Shown here: positions 51,366 through 61,450 of the stretch, piece after piece
Layout: the number at the start of each line of letters is the position of its first letter
Position numbering within the stretch: the first letter of the stretch is position 1
Source: Planctomycetota bacterium
GTDB taxonomy: Bacteria > Planctomycetota > SZUA-567 > H5-PLA8
DNA length: 64,000 nucleotides
Reading direction: 5' to 3'
NCBI GenBank assembly: GCA_015075375.1
Contig: JABTUM010000004.1
Coordinates: 558,001 to 622,000 of the forward strand
Translations under genes and position numbers: made by a program
Notes under the pieces: generated by a model
The model's input: only the letters and a program-made list of their open reading frames with translations
What the model was told of the DNA's origin: nothing
Databases searched by the model: none

Positions 51366-51400
51366 CCAAAAAAAACTCCGCGGGGATCGCCCGCGGAGTT
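51366..51400 (-). terminator. Rho-independent terminator of the giant protein gene
   Basis: An 11-bp perfect stem (AACTCCGCGGG with its complement, loop GATCG) read on the minus strand runs into eight or more T. It lies 30 bp beyond the stop of the giant gene. On the plus strand it follows the lipoprotein stop directly and can serve that gene too. Confidence 0.88.
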
Positions 51401-51429
51401 TCCTGCGTCTTCGATTAACCGGCAGATGG

Positions 51430-54400
51430 CTATCCGGGCGGCAAGACCAAGCCCACGCTGATCGCGTTGCCGGCCGAATTCGGGCGGTTCCACCAGCGCA
51501 TGAGGACATCGCCTCCGACGATGGTGTTGTCGAACTGGATGGTCAAGTTCACCGTCCGGTTCTCGCCGTAGATGAGGTTGTTCGTCAAACCTTCGTCGGT
51601 CCACTGGTCCTGGTAGTCGCCGAACGGACCCTTCAAGATGAACTGCAACTGATTGGTCTTCTTGATGTACTTCACCAGCAGGTTCTTTCCGTTGCGCGTC
51701 ACGCCGACGTCCCTGCCTTTGGCGTCGAGGACGAAGTCGTAGACCTGCCCGCCGACGTTGATCTGCACCGTCGAACCGGCGAACGGATACTTCGTCCTCG
51801 GGGCCGGGATCGCGCCCGGGTTGTCCATGAAGGCTTGCAACGTGGCGCGGTCCTTGTTCGGCGTGCGCCAGTTGCTGGTCATGCGTAGGGTCTTCAACCG
51901 GAAGCCCGTGCCTTGATTCACGTTCACTTCGACGGCGCCGATGTCCGGGATCGGCGATTCGCCCGCCACGCGTGCAAACGGATCGCCGCGCTGGTCGAAG
52001 GCCAAGGCGTCGGGGTTGGAGCCCGCGTCGATGGCGGGGCTGCCGCCCAAGGGCAAGTGCGTCAACGTCGGGCCGCCGTTGTCGGCGAGCGCGCCCAGCA
52101 GCGGAGCGACAATCCCGAAGCCGGCCGAACTGCCGACGATGCTCCCGTTTCCGTTGGGGTTGCCTTCGATGAAGTTCGAGGCTCCTTCGTTGTCGCCGAT
52201 CAGGTTGTAGCCTACGTCGGTCGCATTGTTTTCATCGTCGTCGATATCCGGCGCAAATTCGGCGGTATTTCCGGCCACGATCGAACTGACGACGTTGAAG
52301 GTGCCCGAATCGGTGGCCAGCCCGCCGCCATGGGACAGACCCGAACCGCCCGAGGAAGTGCCGCTGCCGCCGAACCCGGCGTCGGTGGCCGAATTCAGAG
52401 TAACCGTGCTGTTGCGCAGGTTGACGGTGCCGTCGGCGTAAATGCCGCCGCCCTCGGCGTCGCCGCCGCTGCCGCCGAAGCCATCGGAGAACGACCCGCT
52501 CCCGCCGTTGCCGCCGTCGCCGCCGTGGACGCTGTTCCCGCTTAGGGTCGAATTTTGAACCGTGGCGTTGCCGAAGGCTTGGTAGATCCCGCCACCCCTT
52601 CCATTGGCCCCGCTACCGCCGTTGCCGCCCGCAATGCTGGAACTGCCCACGCTGCCGCCGTCGCCTCCGTCGCCGCCGTCGCCGCCGTACGCCTGGTTGC
52701 CGCTCAGCGTGGAATTGGTAATGGTTAGCGTGTTGCTTTCCTGATAGATCCCGCCTCCATGACCGCTGCTGCCGCTTCCGGCGTTGCCGCCATTCTGTCC
52801 CAGACGTCCGCCGCGGCCGCCAGCGCCGCCGTCGCCGCCTTGAACCGCGTTATTGGAGACGGTAGACGTATCCATCGTGACATCGCTGAATGACGCGAAT
52901 ATGCCGCCGCCTAGGGCATTTCCGCTGAACCCGCCGACACCCCCCGTAAAGTCCGCGCTGTTGCCGTCGCCGCCGTAGCCGCCGTCTCCGCCCGTGGCTG
53001 AGTTGTTCGAGACCGTCTCGGCCGTCAGGATCAACGACCCGTCGGAGACAAAGATCGCGCCGCCTTGCGCCTGTCCGCCGCCGCCGCCGTTGCCCGCAGG
53101 CCCGGAGAAGGTGTTGGTGATGGTGTCAGAGGTGGGGGTTGAAGTAAAGGTGGTTGTCGTGAAGCTCGTCGCGTCATCGCCGTTCCCACCGTCGCCGGCC
53201 CGGACGGAGTTGTTGGTGAAGCTTCCGCCTTCGAATTCCGCGTCCACGAAGGAGAGGAACGCCGCGCCGCCGGCCGCGTCTCCGCCTTGGCCGCCGCTCC
53301 CGCCCCGGGCGCCGAAGGATCCGTCTCCGCCGTCCCCGCCGTATGCCCCGCAACTATCGAAGGTGGTGGGATTGATCATCGTGACCGTGCCGCCGTTCAC
53401 GTAGATCGCGCCACCCGCCGCGCTGCCGCCCTGCCCGCCGTTGCCCCCTGTGGTGGGCGTGTAATCGGTAAAGCCGGCAGAGGACGGAGTGAATATCACG
53501 AAACCCGAAGCGTTCGCGTCGCCGCCCTGGCCAGCCGCGGCGAAATTGTTCAGGAAGCTGCCATCGGTGATCGTCAAGCTGGTGTTGTTGGGCAGGTAGA
53601 TCGCGCCGCCGTAGGCGTTCCCGCCGTCGCCGCCTGATCCGCCCCCATCGCCCGACGAGGCGTTCAATCCGTCGCCGCCCGATCCGGCAATGACAACGGT
53701 CTGGAAGGTATTGGTCCCAGTCAGGTTCACGGTTCCGCCGGCCACGTAGATCGCGCCGCCGTACGCATCGCCGCCGTCGCCGCCGGCGCCGTCGGAGAAG
53801 CTCGCGTTACCGGCGTAGCCGCCTTGCCCGGTTCCCGCTCCGCCATAGACGTTGAGGTCGCTGATGGTTACCGTCGCGGCGCCGCTGCCCGCGAAAAGCG
53901 CGCCGCCGAAGCCGCTGCCGCCGTCGCCGCCGTTGCCCGGATCGCTGCTGGCGTCGCCGCCGTCGCCGCCGTCGCCGCCGATCGCCGCCGCGACCGTGAA
54001 TCCGATGCTGCCGATTCCGAAGCTGCTGTATCCATTGACCTCCAGCGTGCCTCCGGTGTGGTAGATGCCGCCGCCGAACGCATCGCCGCCTCGGCCGCCT
54101 TGGCCGCCGGTGAAGGACGAAGAGAAGGTCGGGAGGAAGGATGAGGAATTTTGTTCGGCACGGCCCCCGTCGCCGCCGTAGCCGCCGTAGGCAAAAGATG
54201 TACCGAAGTACGAGCCGCTGTTCAGTTGCAGCAGGCCGCCGCCGGAGAAGATCGAGCCGCCGCGCGCGTCGCCGCCGTCGCCGCCGTCCCCGCCGCTGGT
54301 TTCGGCGGCGAAGCCGCCGTTTCCGCCGTAGCCGCCGTACGCGCGGTTCTCGTCCGCATAGAGACCGTTGAATACCAGTTCGGTCGGATTGGACGCATAA

Positions 54401-57400
54401 ATCCCGCCACCCGCCGCGTCGCCCCCGTCACCGCCACTTCCGCCGGAAGCGGAGCTACTGCCATACGCCGCTCCGCCGTACCCGCCTTGGCCGCCGTCGG
54501 CTCGGCTAAACAAGACGGTCGCGCCGTAGTTGAAATGGACGGTGCCGGCCTCGGTGTAGACCGCTCCGCCGTAAGCACTGCCGCCGTCCCCGCCGTCTCC
54601 GCCTGTTCCACTGGAGGAGCTAAAGGCGGTATTGCCTTCGCCGCCGTAGCCGCCTTCACCGCCCGCGGCCCGATTGGAATCGAAGAAGGAGGTCGTATCG
54701 ATGATAAGATCGCCGTTGGTCTGGTAGATCGCGCCGCCGTAGGCGTTTCCACCGTCTCCGCCGTCCCCGCCCGTATCGTTGGTGGCGATGCCGCCGTAAC
54801 CGCCTTGGCCGCCGTTGGCGGTATTGAAGGTTGCGTTAAACGCCCCGTAGCCGCCCCCATTAATGTTGAGGTTTCCGCTTACGTAGAGGCCGCCACCGAA
54901 CGCAGCGCCGCCGTAGCCGCCGTCTCCGCCGTCATCGGTTGAGGCGCTGCCGCCATAGCCGCCGTCGCCGCCGTCGGCCCGGTTGGATTCGAAGAAGGAA
55001 CTGGTATCGATCGTGACGTTGCCGTTCGTCTGGTAAACCGCGCCGCCGTAGGCGCTCCCGCCGCCGCCGCCCTCGCCGGCATCGGTGCCGCTGCCGAAAC
55101 CTCCGGTGCCGCCGCGGCCGCCTTCGGCTTCGTTGCCGTAGGCGCCGAAACTCGTCGTCCCCTGAATGCTCAGAGATCCGTCCACGTACAACCCGCCGCC
55201 GAAGGCGTGGCCGCCGTACCCGCCATCCGCGGCGTCGGTGGTCCCGTCGGTTACCGTCCCGCCTTCGCCGCCGTCGCCGCCTTGCGCAAAATTGGAGGAA
55301 ACGCTCGACACGTCGGTCAGGGTCGTGGTGAAGCCGCCGACCGCGTACACGCCGCCGCCGGCCGCCTCGCCGCCGTCGCCGCCGGTCCCGGCGCTCGAAG
55401 AGGCCTCGCCGCCGTACCCGCCGTCGCCGCCGAGGGCTTCATTGGAGTTGATGACGCTGCCGTTGGTCAGCGTGAGGTTGCCACCGTCCACCCAGATCCC
55501 GCCGCCTTCGGCATCCCCGCCGTCGCCGCCGTTGCCGCCGCTGGAGGATTCGGCAGATCCGCCCGGACCGCCCTCTCCGGCTTCCGCTCGGTTGAACGTG
55601 AAGTCCACACTGGAAACCGTGACCGGCTCTCCGGAATTGTCGGCGAACAGACCGCCGCCGCGCGCGTCGCCGCCGTCGCCGCCGTTGCCGCCGCTGGTTT
55701 CATCCGTGGCCTCGCCGCCGTAGCCGCCGTTGCCGCCTTGCGCCCTGTTACTCAACCAGCCCCCGGAGGAGAGGTCCACTTCGCCCTGCCTGACATACGC
55801 GCCGCCGCCGTAGCCGGACCCGCCGTCTCCGCCTTCCCCGCCTGTGCTGCTGCCATCCCCGGCGTAACCGCCTTGGCCGCCGGCGGCGCGGTTGCTCGTA
55901 AAGTCGGTGCTCGTCGTCACCAAGTCGCCGCCCCCGACGAAGAGCCCGCCGCCGTAGGCGCGCCCGCCGTCTCCGCCATCTCCGCCGCTCCTATCAAACG
56001 CTCTGCCGCCAGACCCGCCGTCTCCGCCCAAGGCCTGATTGCTATCCACGGTCGCATTGGTCAGGAAGATGCCGGCGCCGCTTTCGTTGTACAAACCGCC
56101 GCCTTCGGCCGCTCCGCCCGCCCCGCCGGTGCCGGCACTTCTGGATGCGTTGCCGCCAGTGCCGCCGGCCCCGCCTTCGGCCAAGTTGTTGGACACGGAG
56201 GTCGATACGGTGAGCGCGATGTACCCGTTTTCGACGTACGCGCCGCCGCCACGCGCGCCGCCGCCGCGCGCGCCATCACCGGCGTTCGAAGACGCCGAAC
56301 CGCCGTCCCCGCCGTCCCCGGCTTCCGCCCGGTTATTCGAAATGCTGTTGTTGCTTCCGTAGCTGCCCAGATCGGCTCCGCCCAGGTACATGCCGCCGCC
56401 GTAAGCATCGCCACCCGATCCGCCGCTGCCGCCGACGATGGAGGTGTTGGCCGTTCCGCCGTCGCCCCCGTCGCCGCCGTAGGCTTTATTCACGTCCACG
56501 CTCGCATCGGTCAGCGTCACAAACCCGATGTTTTCCGCGAAAAGCCCGCCGCCAAACGCGTCCCCGCCGTTGGCGCCACCTGCAGCAAAATTGTCCGCAT
56601 CGCCGCCGACCCCACCGGCCCCGCCGTAGGCGCCGTTAAGATTGATGTTGCTCTGGTTGAGTGTGACGCCTTGGGTGCCGTTGACCAGGTAGACACCGCC
56701 GCCTGTGGCATTCGCGCCGGATGCGCCGAAGCCGGGACTGCCGCCGAAGCCGTTGGTGTTCCCGCCGTTCCCGCCGCGGCCGGCCTGGGCCGTGTTCCGG
56801 TCGACCCCGCTGCCGTTAATCAGCACCAGCCCGCCGTAGCCCGTATCGCCGCCGATGTAAATCCCGCCGCCCGCCGCGCCGTAACCGGAGGTGCCGCTGC
56901 TGGCGGAGAAAAAGGTAGGTGTTGAGCCGCTAGCCGTGGGTGTGGAAAAAGAAGTCGCATTGTTGCCGTCCACGCCGACCTGGCCCTGCGCGGTGTTGTT
57001 GCGGATGAGGGCGTTGTCGAGGGTGACCAACCCGCCGTAGGCGTACAGCAACCCGCCGCCGCGGGCTTCGGTGGAGCCATTGAAACCATCGTCGTCCGCG
57101 AAGCCGCCGTAAATCTCCAGATCGCGCAGCGTCAGTTCGCCGTATCCCACGCCGTTGGTGGGGTTGACCAGGACGTGCAAGACGCGGTCGTTGAGGCCCG
57201 TCGCGTCGATGAACGCGCGGGTGCCGGCGGTATCGGTGCGGATGGTGAGGTTGCCGTAGGCTTGGTCGCGGTTCCAGTCGAGGTCGCCCTGATAGCTCGT
57301 GTTGTCCAGCACGCCCACACCGTAATTGAGCGTGTAGACCGAATTGGCGGTGAGGACGATTTCGTCGTCGTCGGAGTTGGTGTTCTGATTCAAGCGCTGC

Positions 57401-57591
57401 AACGCCGAGCGGAGCGTGATGCCGCCGCCCGCCACTTGCGCATCGACGGCGGGATTAACCGCCGGCAAGTCGTCGGTGCGGTCGACGACGATGCTTTCGG
57501 CCTTCGCATTCCCGGCGAAGCCCATCCAAGCAAACGCCACCACCAGCGGCGCCTTCTCGAAGTAGCGGTAGAATTTCGGATTTGAAGGCAT
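51430..57591 (-). CDS. Giant Gly-rich secreted beta-helix protein with choice-of-anchor Q-like motif
   Basis: A 2053-residue protein. After a signal peptide (APLVVAFAWMGFAGNAKA) residues about 20-100 hold the VVDRTDD...ITLRSALQRLNQ motif that opens CSLREA-type repeat proteins. About 1700 residues follow made of some 30 irregular units of 45-65 residues, each with a GGDGGDGGxAxGGGIY stretch and a short strand-rich part with Asn/Ser (VSNNSATGGDGG). These suggest a right-handed parallel beta-helix. At about residues 1830-1895 GGPTLTHLPLGGSPAIDAG...DIGAVEV is the choice-of-anchor Q motif, then a beta-rich C-terminal domain. The DNA is low-complexity (GCC-CCG runs). GAGGAA precedes the ATG at 57591. 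Probably a surface or matrix protein; adhesion is inference. Confidence 0.9.
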   Translation of the reverse strand: MPSNPKFYRYFEKAPLVVAFAWMGFAGNAKAESIVVDRTDDLPAVNPAVDAQVAGGGITLRSALQRLNQNTNSDDDEIVLTANSVYTLNYGVGVLDNTSYQGDLDWNRDQAYGNLTIRTDTAGTRAFIDATGLNDRVLHVLVNPTNGVGYGELTLRDLEIYGGFADDDGFNGSTEARGGGLLYAYGGLVTLDNALIRNNTAQGQVGVDGNNATSFSTPTASGSTPTFFSASSGTSGYGAAGGGIYIGGDTGYGGLVLINGSGVDRNTAQAGRGGNGGNTNGFGGSPGFGASGANATGGGVYLVNGTQGVTLNQSNINLNGAYGGAGGVGGDADNFAAGGANGGDAFGGGLFAENIGFVTLTDASVDVNKAYGGDGGDGGTANTSIVGGSGGSGGDAYGGGMYLGGADLGSYGSNNSISNNRAEAGDGGDGGSASSNAGDGARGGGARGGGAYVENGYIALTVSTSVSNNLAEGGAGGTGGNASRSAGTGGAGGAAEGGGLYNESGAGIFLTNATVDSNQALGGDGGSGGRAFDRSGGDGGDGGRAYGGGLFVGGGDLVTTSTDFTSNRAAGGQGGYAGDGSSTGGEGGDGGSGYGGGAYVRQGEVDLSSGGWLSNRAQGGNGGYGGEATDETSGGNGGDGGDARGGGLFADNSGEPVTVSSVDFTFNRAEAGEGGPGGSAESSSGGNGGDGGDAEGGGIWVDGGNLTLTNGSVINSNEALGGDGGYGGEASSSAGTGGDGGEAAGGGVYAVGGFTTTLTDVSSVSSNFAQGGDGGEGGTVTDGTTDAADGGYGGHAFGGGLYVDGSLSIQGTTSFGAYGNEAEGGRGGTGGFGSGTDAGEGGGGGSAYGGAVYQTNGNVTIDTSSFFESNRADGGDGGYGGSASTDDGGDGGYGGAAFGGGLYVSGNLNINGGGYGAFNATFNTANGGQGGYGGIATNDTGGDGGDGGNAYGGAIYQTNGDLIIDTTSFFDSNRAAGGEGGYGGEGNTAFSSSSGTGGDGGDGGSAYGGAVYTEAGTVHFNYGATVLFSRADGGQGGYGGAAYGSSSASGGSGGDGGDAAGGGIYASNPTELVFNGLYADENRAYGGYGGNGGFAAETSGGDGGDGGDARGGSIFSGGGLLQLNSGSYFGTSFAYGGYGGDGGRAEQNSSSFLPTFSSSFTGGQGGRGGDAFGGGIYHTGGTLEVNGYSSFGIGSIGFTVAAAIGGDGGDGGDASSDPGNGGDGGSGFGGALFAGSGAATVTISDLNVYGGAGTGQGGYAGNASFSDGAGGDGGDAYGGAIYVAGGTVNLTGTNTFQTVVIAGSGGDGLNASSGDGGGSGGDGGNAYGGAIYLPNNTSLTITDGSFLNNFAAAGQGGDANASGFVIFTPSSAGFTDYTPTTGGNGGQGGSAAGGAIYVNGGTVTMINPTTFDSCGAYGGDGGDGSFGARGGSGGQGGDAAGGAAFLSFVDAEFEGGSFTNNSVRAGDGGNGDDATSFTTTTFTSTPTSDTITNTFSGPAGNGGGGGQAQGGAIFVSDGSLILTAETVSNNSATGGDGGYGGDGNSADFTGGVGGFSGNALGGGIFASFSDVTMDTSTVSNNAVQGGDGGAGGRGGRLGQNGGNAGSGSSGHGGGIYQESNTLTITNSTLSGNQAYGGDGGDGGDGGSVGSSSIAGGNGGSGANGRGGGIYQAFGNATVQNSTLSGNSVHGGDGGNGGSGSFSDGFGGSGGDAEGGGIYADGTVNLRNSTVTLNSATDAGFGGSGTSSGGSGLSHGGGLATDSGTFNVVSSIVAGNTAEFAPDIDDDENNATDVGYNLIGDNEGASNFIEGNPNGNGSIVGSSAGFGIVAPLLGALADNGGPTLTHLPLGGSPAIDAGSNPDALAFDQRGDPFARVAGESPIPDIGAVEVNVNQGTGFRLKTLRMTSNWRTPNKDRATLQAFMDNPGAIPAPRTKYPFAGSTVQINVGGQVYDFVLDAKGRDVGVTRNGKNLLVKYIKKTNQLQFILKGPFGDYQDQWTDEGLTNNLIYGENRTVNLTIQFDNTIVGGDVLMRWWNRPNSAGNAISVGLVLPPG

Positions 57592-57864
57592 TGCGGATTC
57601 CTCACCAAGTTGCCTGCGAGTCACCAAAAATCGAACCGGAAAACGTTACTCACAACGCTTCCCGAACAACGATGTTGGACCCATTGCTTGCTGCAAAGGT
57701 TCTTGCACAACGTGAATGAGTCGCTAAGAGTATCGGGAGTCGAAATGAAGTACAGAGGCAACTCGAGGAAAAGTGTGACCTTTTTCGGTTTGGCGATTAC
57801 CTCGATTTTTAAACATTTAACCCATTGATTAATAAGGCTTTAGGACATAAATCCGGGGGTTCAC
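57592..57864. other. AT-rich divergent promoter region
   Basis: 273 bp between the giant secreted-protein gene and the GT-TPR-sulfotransferase gene, read in opposite directions. AT-rich tracts (ATTTTTAAACATTTAACCC near 57808; GTGACCTTTTTCGG near 57774) would suit two promoters. No RNA gene or coding frame is visible. The shared region allows coordinated control. Confidence 0.5.
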
Positions 57865-60800
57865 ATGAGCACTGTTTTGTTCACCTGGGAACTCGGCGCC
57901 GGAGTGGGCCATATGGCGCCCTACCGCGAGATCGCCGAGCGCCTGATTCGGAACGGTCATCGGGTGGTCTTCGCCCTCAGAGATTTGAGCCGCTCGCATT
58001 CGGTCTTTCAGGATATCGGCGTGGCGTGCGTGCAGGCGCCGATCAAGACCGCGCCCATCGCCAAGCCTATCCTCCAGCCGGCCACGTATGCTCAGATGCT
58101 CCACAATTTGGGCTACGAGAGCCCCGGCGAGTTGACCGGGCTGGTGCGGGCGTGGCGTTCGCTCTTCGAGTACATCCAGCCGGATTTGACGGTCTTCGAC
58201 CACAGCCCCACGGCGATGCTGGCGGCGCGCGGAGTTCCCACGCGCAAGATGGTGATCGGGATTGGGTTCCTGGTCCCGCCGGACATCTACCCGCTGCCCA
58301 GCCAGCGTCCTTGGATGAACCACGATGCGGAGCAACTGCGGCATTTCGAGGACTCGATCCTGCACCGGATCAACCTGGTTCTGGAGGACCTCCGCGCGCC
58401 CACGCTGCGGCGCTTGGGACAGCTCTTCTCGGATGTCGAAGAAACGGTCCTCACAACCTTTAAGGAACTGGACCATTACGCGGAGCGTGAGGGCGGAAAC
58501 TATTGGGGGATCTGTTCGTATTACCCCGGCGCCAAGCCCGAATGGCCGGGCGGTGAAGGCGCTAAAGTTTTCGCTTATCTTAAGCCCAGCAAGAACCTTG
58601 TGCCTATTCTTCAGGCCTTGACGGTACTCAAGAAGCCGACCTTAATCGTGCCGGATCACATCCCCGAAGATACGCTTAAGAAGTTCACTTCCGATACCAT
58701 GGTTTTCAGTAAAAATTTGTTTGATTTAAAGACCGTAGGAGCCGAGTGCCGACTCGCAGTGCACAACGCGAACCACGGGACGATGGCTCAGTTGCTGCTG
58801 GCCGGAAAGCCTACCTTAATGGTGCCGCTGCAACTGGAGCAACTCCTGCTCGCGCGGCGTGCCGAGCAGTTGGGCGTGGGCTTGGTGATTCAGGATCAGA
58901 AGGCCGAAGACTTGGCGACGCGGCTGAACGCGGTGCTGACGGGGGCGTCGTACATGGCTTCGGCCGAAGCCTTCGCCAAGCGCTACGCCGATTTCGATCC
59001 GCCCAAGCAAGGCATGCGCTTGTACGAACGGATGGAAGCGCACCTCGCCGAAGGCCGGCCGGCGGGAGCGGTGAATGCCCCGCGGGCAAATGCCCAAGCT
59101 CCGGCGCAACGCCCGCGAGCGGCGATGGTCCCCAACGCGGGCTTGCCGCGCTCGCCGGTGCAACGAGCCACGCCGCAATTGAACGTGATGCCGGCTCAGG
59201 GCGGGCGCGGGCAGGTCGTGCCCGGTCCGGGCCACGCGCGCGGCGGCGGAGGGGGCGGCGGAGCGGCAGCCGGACCGCTGTTGCAGGAAGCGTTGCAGCA
59301 CCATCAGGCCGGGCGGCTTGCGGAAGCCGAGCGCCTGTACGCTCAGGCGCTGGACCGCCAGCCGAATCACCCCGATGGCCTGCATCTGCTGGGTGTCCTG
59401 CGCCTCCAGCAGGGCGATATGGGGCATGCGACGGAGCTGATCGAAAAGGCGATCGCTATCAATCCGAACATGGCGGCGTACCACGCCAATCTGGCGGAAG
59501 GGCTGCGCCTGCAGGGCCGCCTGGGCCGTGCGGCGAATTCGTGCCAGGAAGCGCTGCGCCTGCAGCCCGATTTCCCCGATGCGCGGAACAACTTCGGCCT
59601 GATTCTGCACGCGCAGGGCCACCGCGACCGGGCCATCGAGCAATACCGCGAAGCCGTGCGCCTGCGCCCGAAATTCGGACTCGCGCACAATAACCTCGCC
59701 AACGCGCTGCGCGAGAGCGGCGACCTCGAAGGCGCTTTGCTGCACTTCAAGCTCGCCGTCGAAGCCCAGCCCGAAATGGCCGAAGCACGCAGCAACCTGG
59801 GCCAGATCCTGTTGGAAGAAGGCCGCGCCGAAGAAGCGCTGGAGCACTGCGAAAAGGCCGTCGAACTGAAGCCCAATCTCGCCGCCGCGCACAGCAACCT
59901 GGGCAACGTGTACCGCGAACTGGGGCGGCTCGACGAGGCCAAGGCGTGTTACGCGCAGGCGATCCAGCGCGACGCGACGCTGGGCATGCCTTTCAGCAAC
60001 ATGGGGCAGGCGCTGCAGGAAGAAGGCAAGCTCGAAGAAGCGATGGAGTGGTACCGCAAGGGTCTGCGCGCCGAGCCGAATTCCGCGCGGATCTACAGCA
60101 ACATCGCCAGCCTGCTGGCCGACCGCGAGATGGACGACGACGCCATCGCGCATTACCAGGCGGCGCTGCGGCTGGACCCCAGCTACGTCGACGCGCTGAC
60201 CGGCCTGGGCGGACTTTTCCGCGACCAGCAGCGCAACGAAGAAGCCCGCAAGTGCCTCGAACGCGCTTTGGAACTGAAGAAGAAGCTGCCCAGCGCGCTC
60301 GTCAGCCTCGCCACGCTGGAAGAAGAAACCGGCGATCTGGAAAAAGCCGAACAGCACCTTCGCAAAGCGCTCGAGCAGGAGCCGAATCATGCCGGCGCCT
60401 ACGGGCAACTCGCCACGCTGCTGCGCAAGAAGATGCCCGACGAGGATCTGGCGAACATGAAAGCGCTGCTCGAGAAGCGCAGCGACCGCCGCGGCAAAGG
60501 CATGGGCCTGCATTACGGACTCGCCCAGGTGCTCGATGCCCGCGGCGAATACGCCGAGGCGGCCGAACACCTCAAGATCGCCAACGAGTTGCGTAAAGCC
60601 CAGATGGTCAAGAAGGGGCTCGACTACCGCCCCGAAGAGCACCAGCGCTTCGTCGATAACCTGATCGCCCATTTCACGCCCGAGTTCTTCGCGCGCGTGA
60701 AGGAGTTCGGTTCCGCGAGCGAACGGCCCGTCTTCGTCTTCGGACTGCCGCGCAGCAGCACGACGCTGACCGAGCAGATCATCGCCAGCCATTCCAAAGT

Positions 60801-61443
60801 CTTCGGCGCGGGCGAACGGCGTTTCGCGCGAGAGAGCTTCGAGGCGATCCCCGGACTAATCGATCCGTCCAAGAATACGTTCGAAGTGCTGGACCGCCTG
60901 GACGCCGAGAGCGTTCGCCTCGTGGCGGAGCAGCATCTGCAAAAGCTGGACAACCTGAACGCCGACGCGCTGCGCGTGGTCGACAAGATGCCCGACAACT
61001 ACTTGAACATAGGTTTGCTGGCGGTGCTCTTCCCGAAGGCGCGATTCATTCACTGCCGCCGCGACCTGCGCGACATCGCGGTCTCCTGCTGGATGACCAA
61101 CTTCCGCCACATCCGCTGGGCCTGCGTGCAGGACGAGATCGCGCACCGCTTCGGGCAATACGTCCGCGTGATGGAACACTGGCGCAAGGTCATGCCGGTC
61201 CCGATGCTGGAAATCGATTACGAGACCACCGTCGAAGATCCCGAAGGCACGGCGCGGAAGCTGATCGACTGGGTGGGGCTGGAGTTCGAGGACGCCTGCC
61301 TGGAACCGCACAAGACCGACCGGCCGGTGCGCACGGCCAGCGTCACGCAGGTGCGCGAGCCGATCTACAAGCGCTCGGTGGCGCGCTGGAAAAACTACGA
61401 GCCGGCGCTCGGCGAATTGTTCGCCAAACTGGGCCAAGCTTGA
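57865..61443 (+). CDS. Three-domain fusion: GT1 glycosyltransferase, TPR array, sulfotransferase
   Basis: A 1192-residue protein. Residues 1-395 are a GT-B (UGT/MGT-like) glycosyltransferase: FTWELGAGVGHMAPYREIAERL at the start and AVHNANHGTMAQLLLAGKPTLMVPLQLEQ (His304, Gly305) in the nucleotide-sugar site. A Pro/Ala/Gly linker (about 398-470, with a run of six glycines) leads to about ten TPRs at 475-850 (LHLLGVLRLQQGDMGHATELIEKAIAINPN and so on). From about 953 a sulfotransferase (Sulfotransfer_3-like) has FGLPRSSTTLTEQIIASHSK, the PAPS-binding loop (Gly960 to Thr967), and VDKMPDNYLNIGLL. No signal peptide, hence cytosolic. It could glycosylate and sulfate one acceptor. Confidence 0.9.
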   Translation: MSTVLFTWELGAGVGHMAPYREIAERLIRNGHRVVFALRDLSRSHSVFQDIGVACVQAPIKTAPIAKPILQPATYAQMLHNLGYESPGELTGLVRAWRSLFEYIQPDLTVFDHSPTAMLAARGVPTRKMVIGIGFLVPPDIYPLPSQRPWMNHDAEQLRHFEDSILHRINLVLEDLRAPTLRRLGQLFSDVEETVLTTFKELDHYAEREGGNYWGICSYYPGAKPEWPGGEGAKVFAYLKPSKNLVPILQALTVLKKPTLIVPDHIPEDTLKKFTSDTMVFSKNLFDLKTVGAECRLAVHNANHGTMAQLLLAGKPTLMVPLQLEQLLLARRAEQLGVGLVIQDQKAEDLATRLNAVLTGASYMASAEAFAKRYADFDPPKQGMRLYERMEAHLAEGRPAGAVNAPRANAQAPAQRPRAAMVPNAGLPRSPVQRATPQLNVMPAQGGRGQVVPGPGHARGGGGGGGAAAGPLLQEALQHHQAGRLAEAERLYAQALDRQPNHPDGLHLLGVLRLQQGDMGHATELIEKAIAINPNMAAYHANLAEGLRLQGRLGRAANSCQEALRLQPDFPDARNNFGLILHAQGHRDRAIEQYREAVRLRPKFGLAHNNLANALRESGDLEGALLHFKLAVEAQPEMAEARSNLGQILLEEGRAEEALEHCEKAVELKPNLAAAHSNLGNVYRELGRLDEAKACYAQAIQRDATLGMPFSNMGQALQEEGKLEEAMEWYRKGLRAEPNSARIYSNIASLLADREMDDDAIAHYQAALRLDPSYVDALTGLGGLFRDQQRNEEARKCLERALELKKKLPSALVSLATLEEETGDLEKAEQHLRKALEQEPNHAGAYGQLATLLRKKMPDEDLANMKALLEKRSDRRGKGMGLHYGLAQVLDARGEYAEAAEHLKIANELRKAQMVKKGLDYRPEEHQRFVDNLIAHFTPEFFARVKEFGSASERPVFVFGLPRSSTTLTEQIIASHSKVFGAGERRFARESFEAIPGLIDPSKNTFEVLDRLDAESVRLVAEQHLQKLDNLNADALRVVDKMPDNYLNIGLLAVLFPKARFIHCRRDLRDIAVSCWMTNFRHIRWACVQDEIAHRFGQYVRVMEHWRKVMPVPMLEIDYETTVEDPEGTARKLIDWVGLEFEDACLEPHKTDRPVRTASVTQVREPIYKRSVARWKNYEPALGELFAKLGQA

Positions 61444-61450
61444 ACCGGAT

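Noticed and set aside
55207..56925. A 572-codon open frame on the plus strand inside the giant gene, and several similar ones.
   Set aside because: Low-complexity Ala/Val/Pro translations mirrored from the Gly-rich minus-strand gene; no ribosome site, no family resemblance.
51430..57591. Long runs of spaced GCC/CCG repeats resembling a CRISPR array or satellite DNA.
   Set aside because: They are codons of the Gly-Asp repeats in one open 2053-codon frame with a proper signal peptide and terminator; spacing and repeat sequence vary too much for CRISPR.
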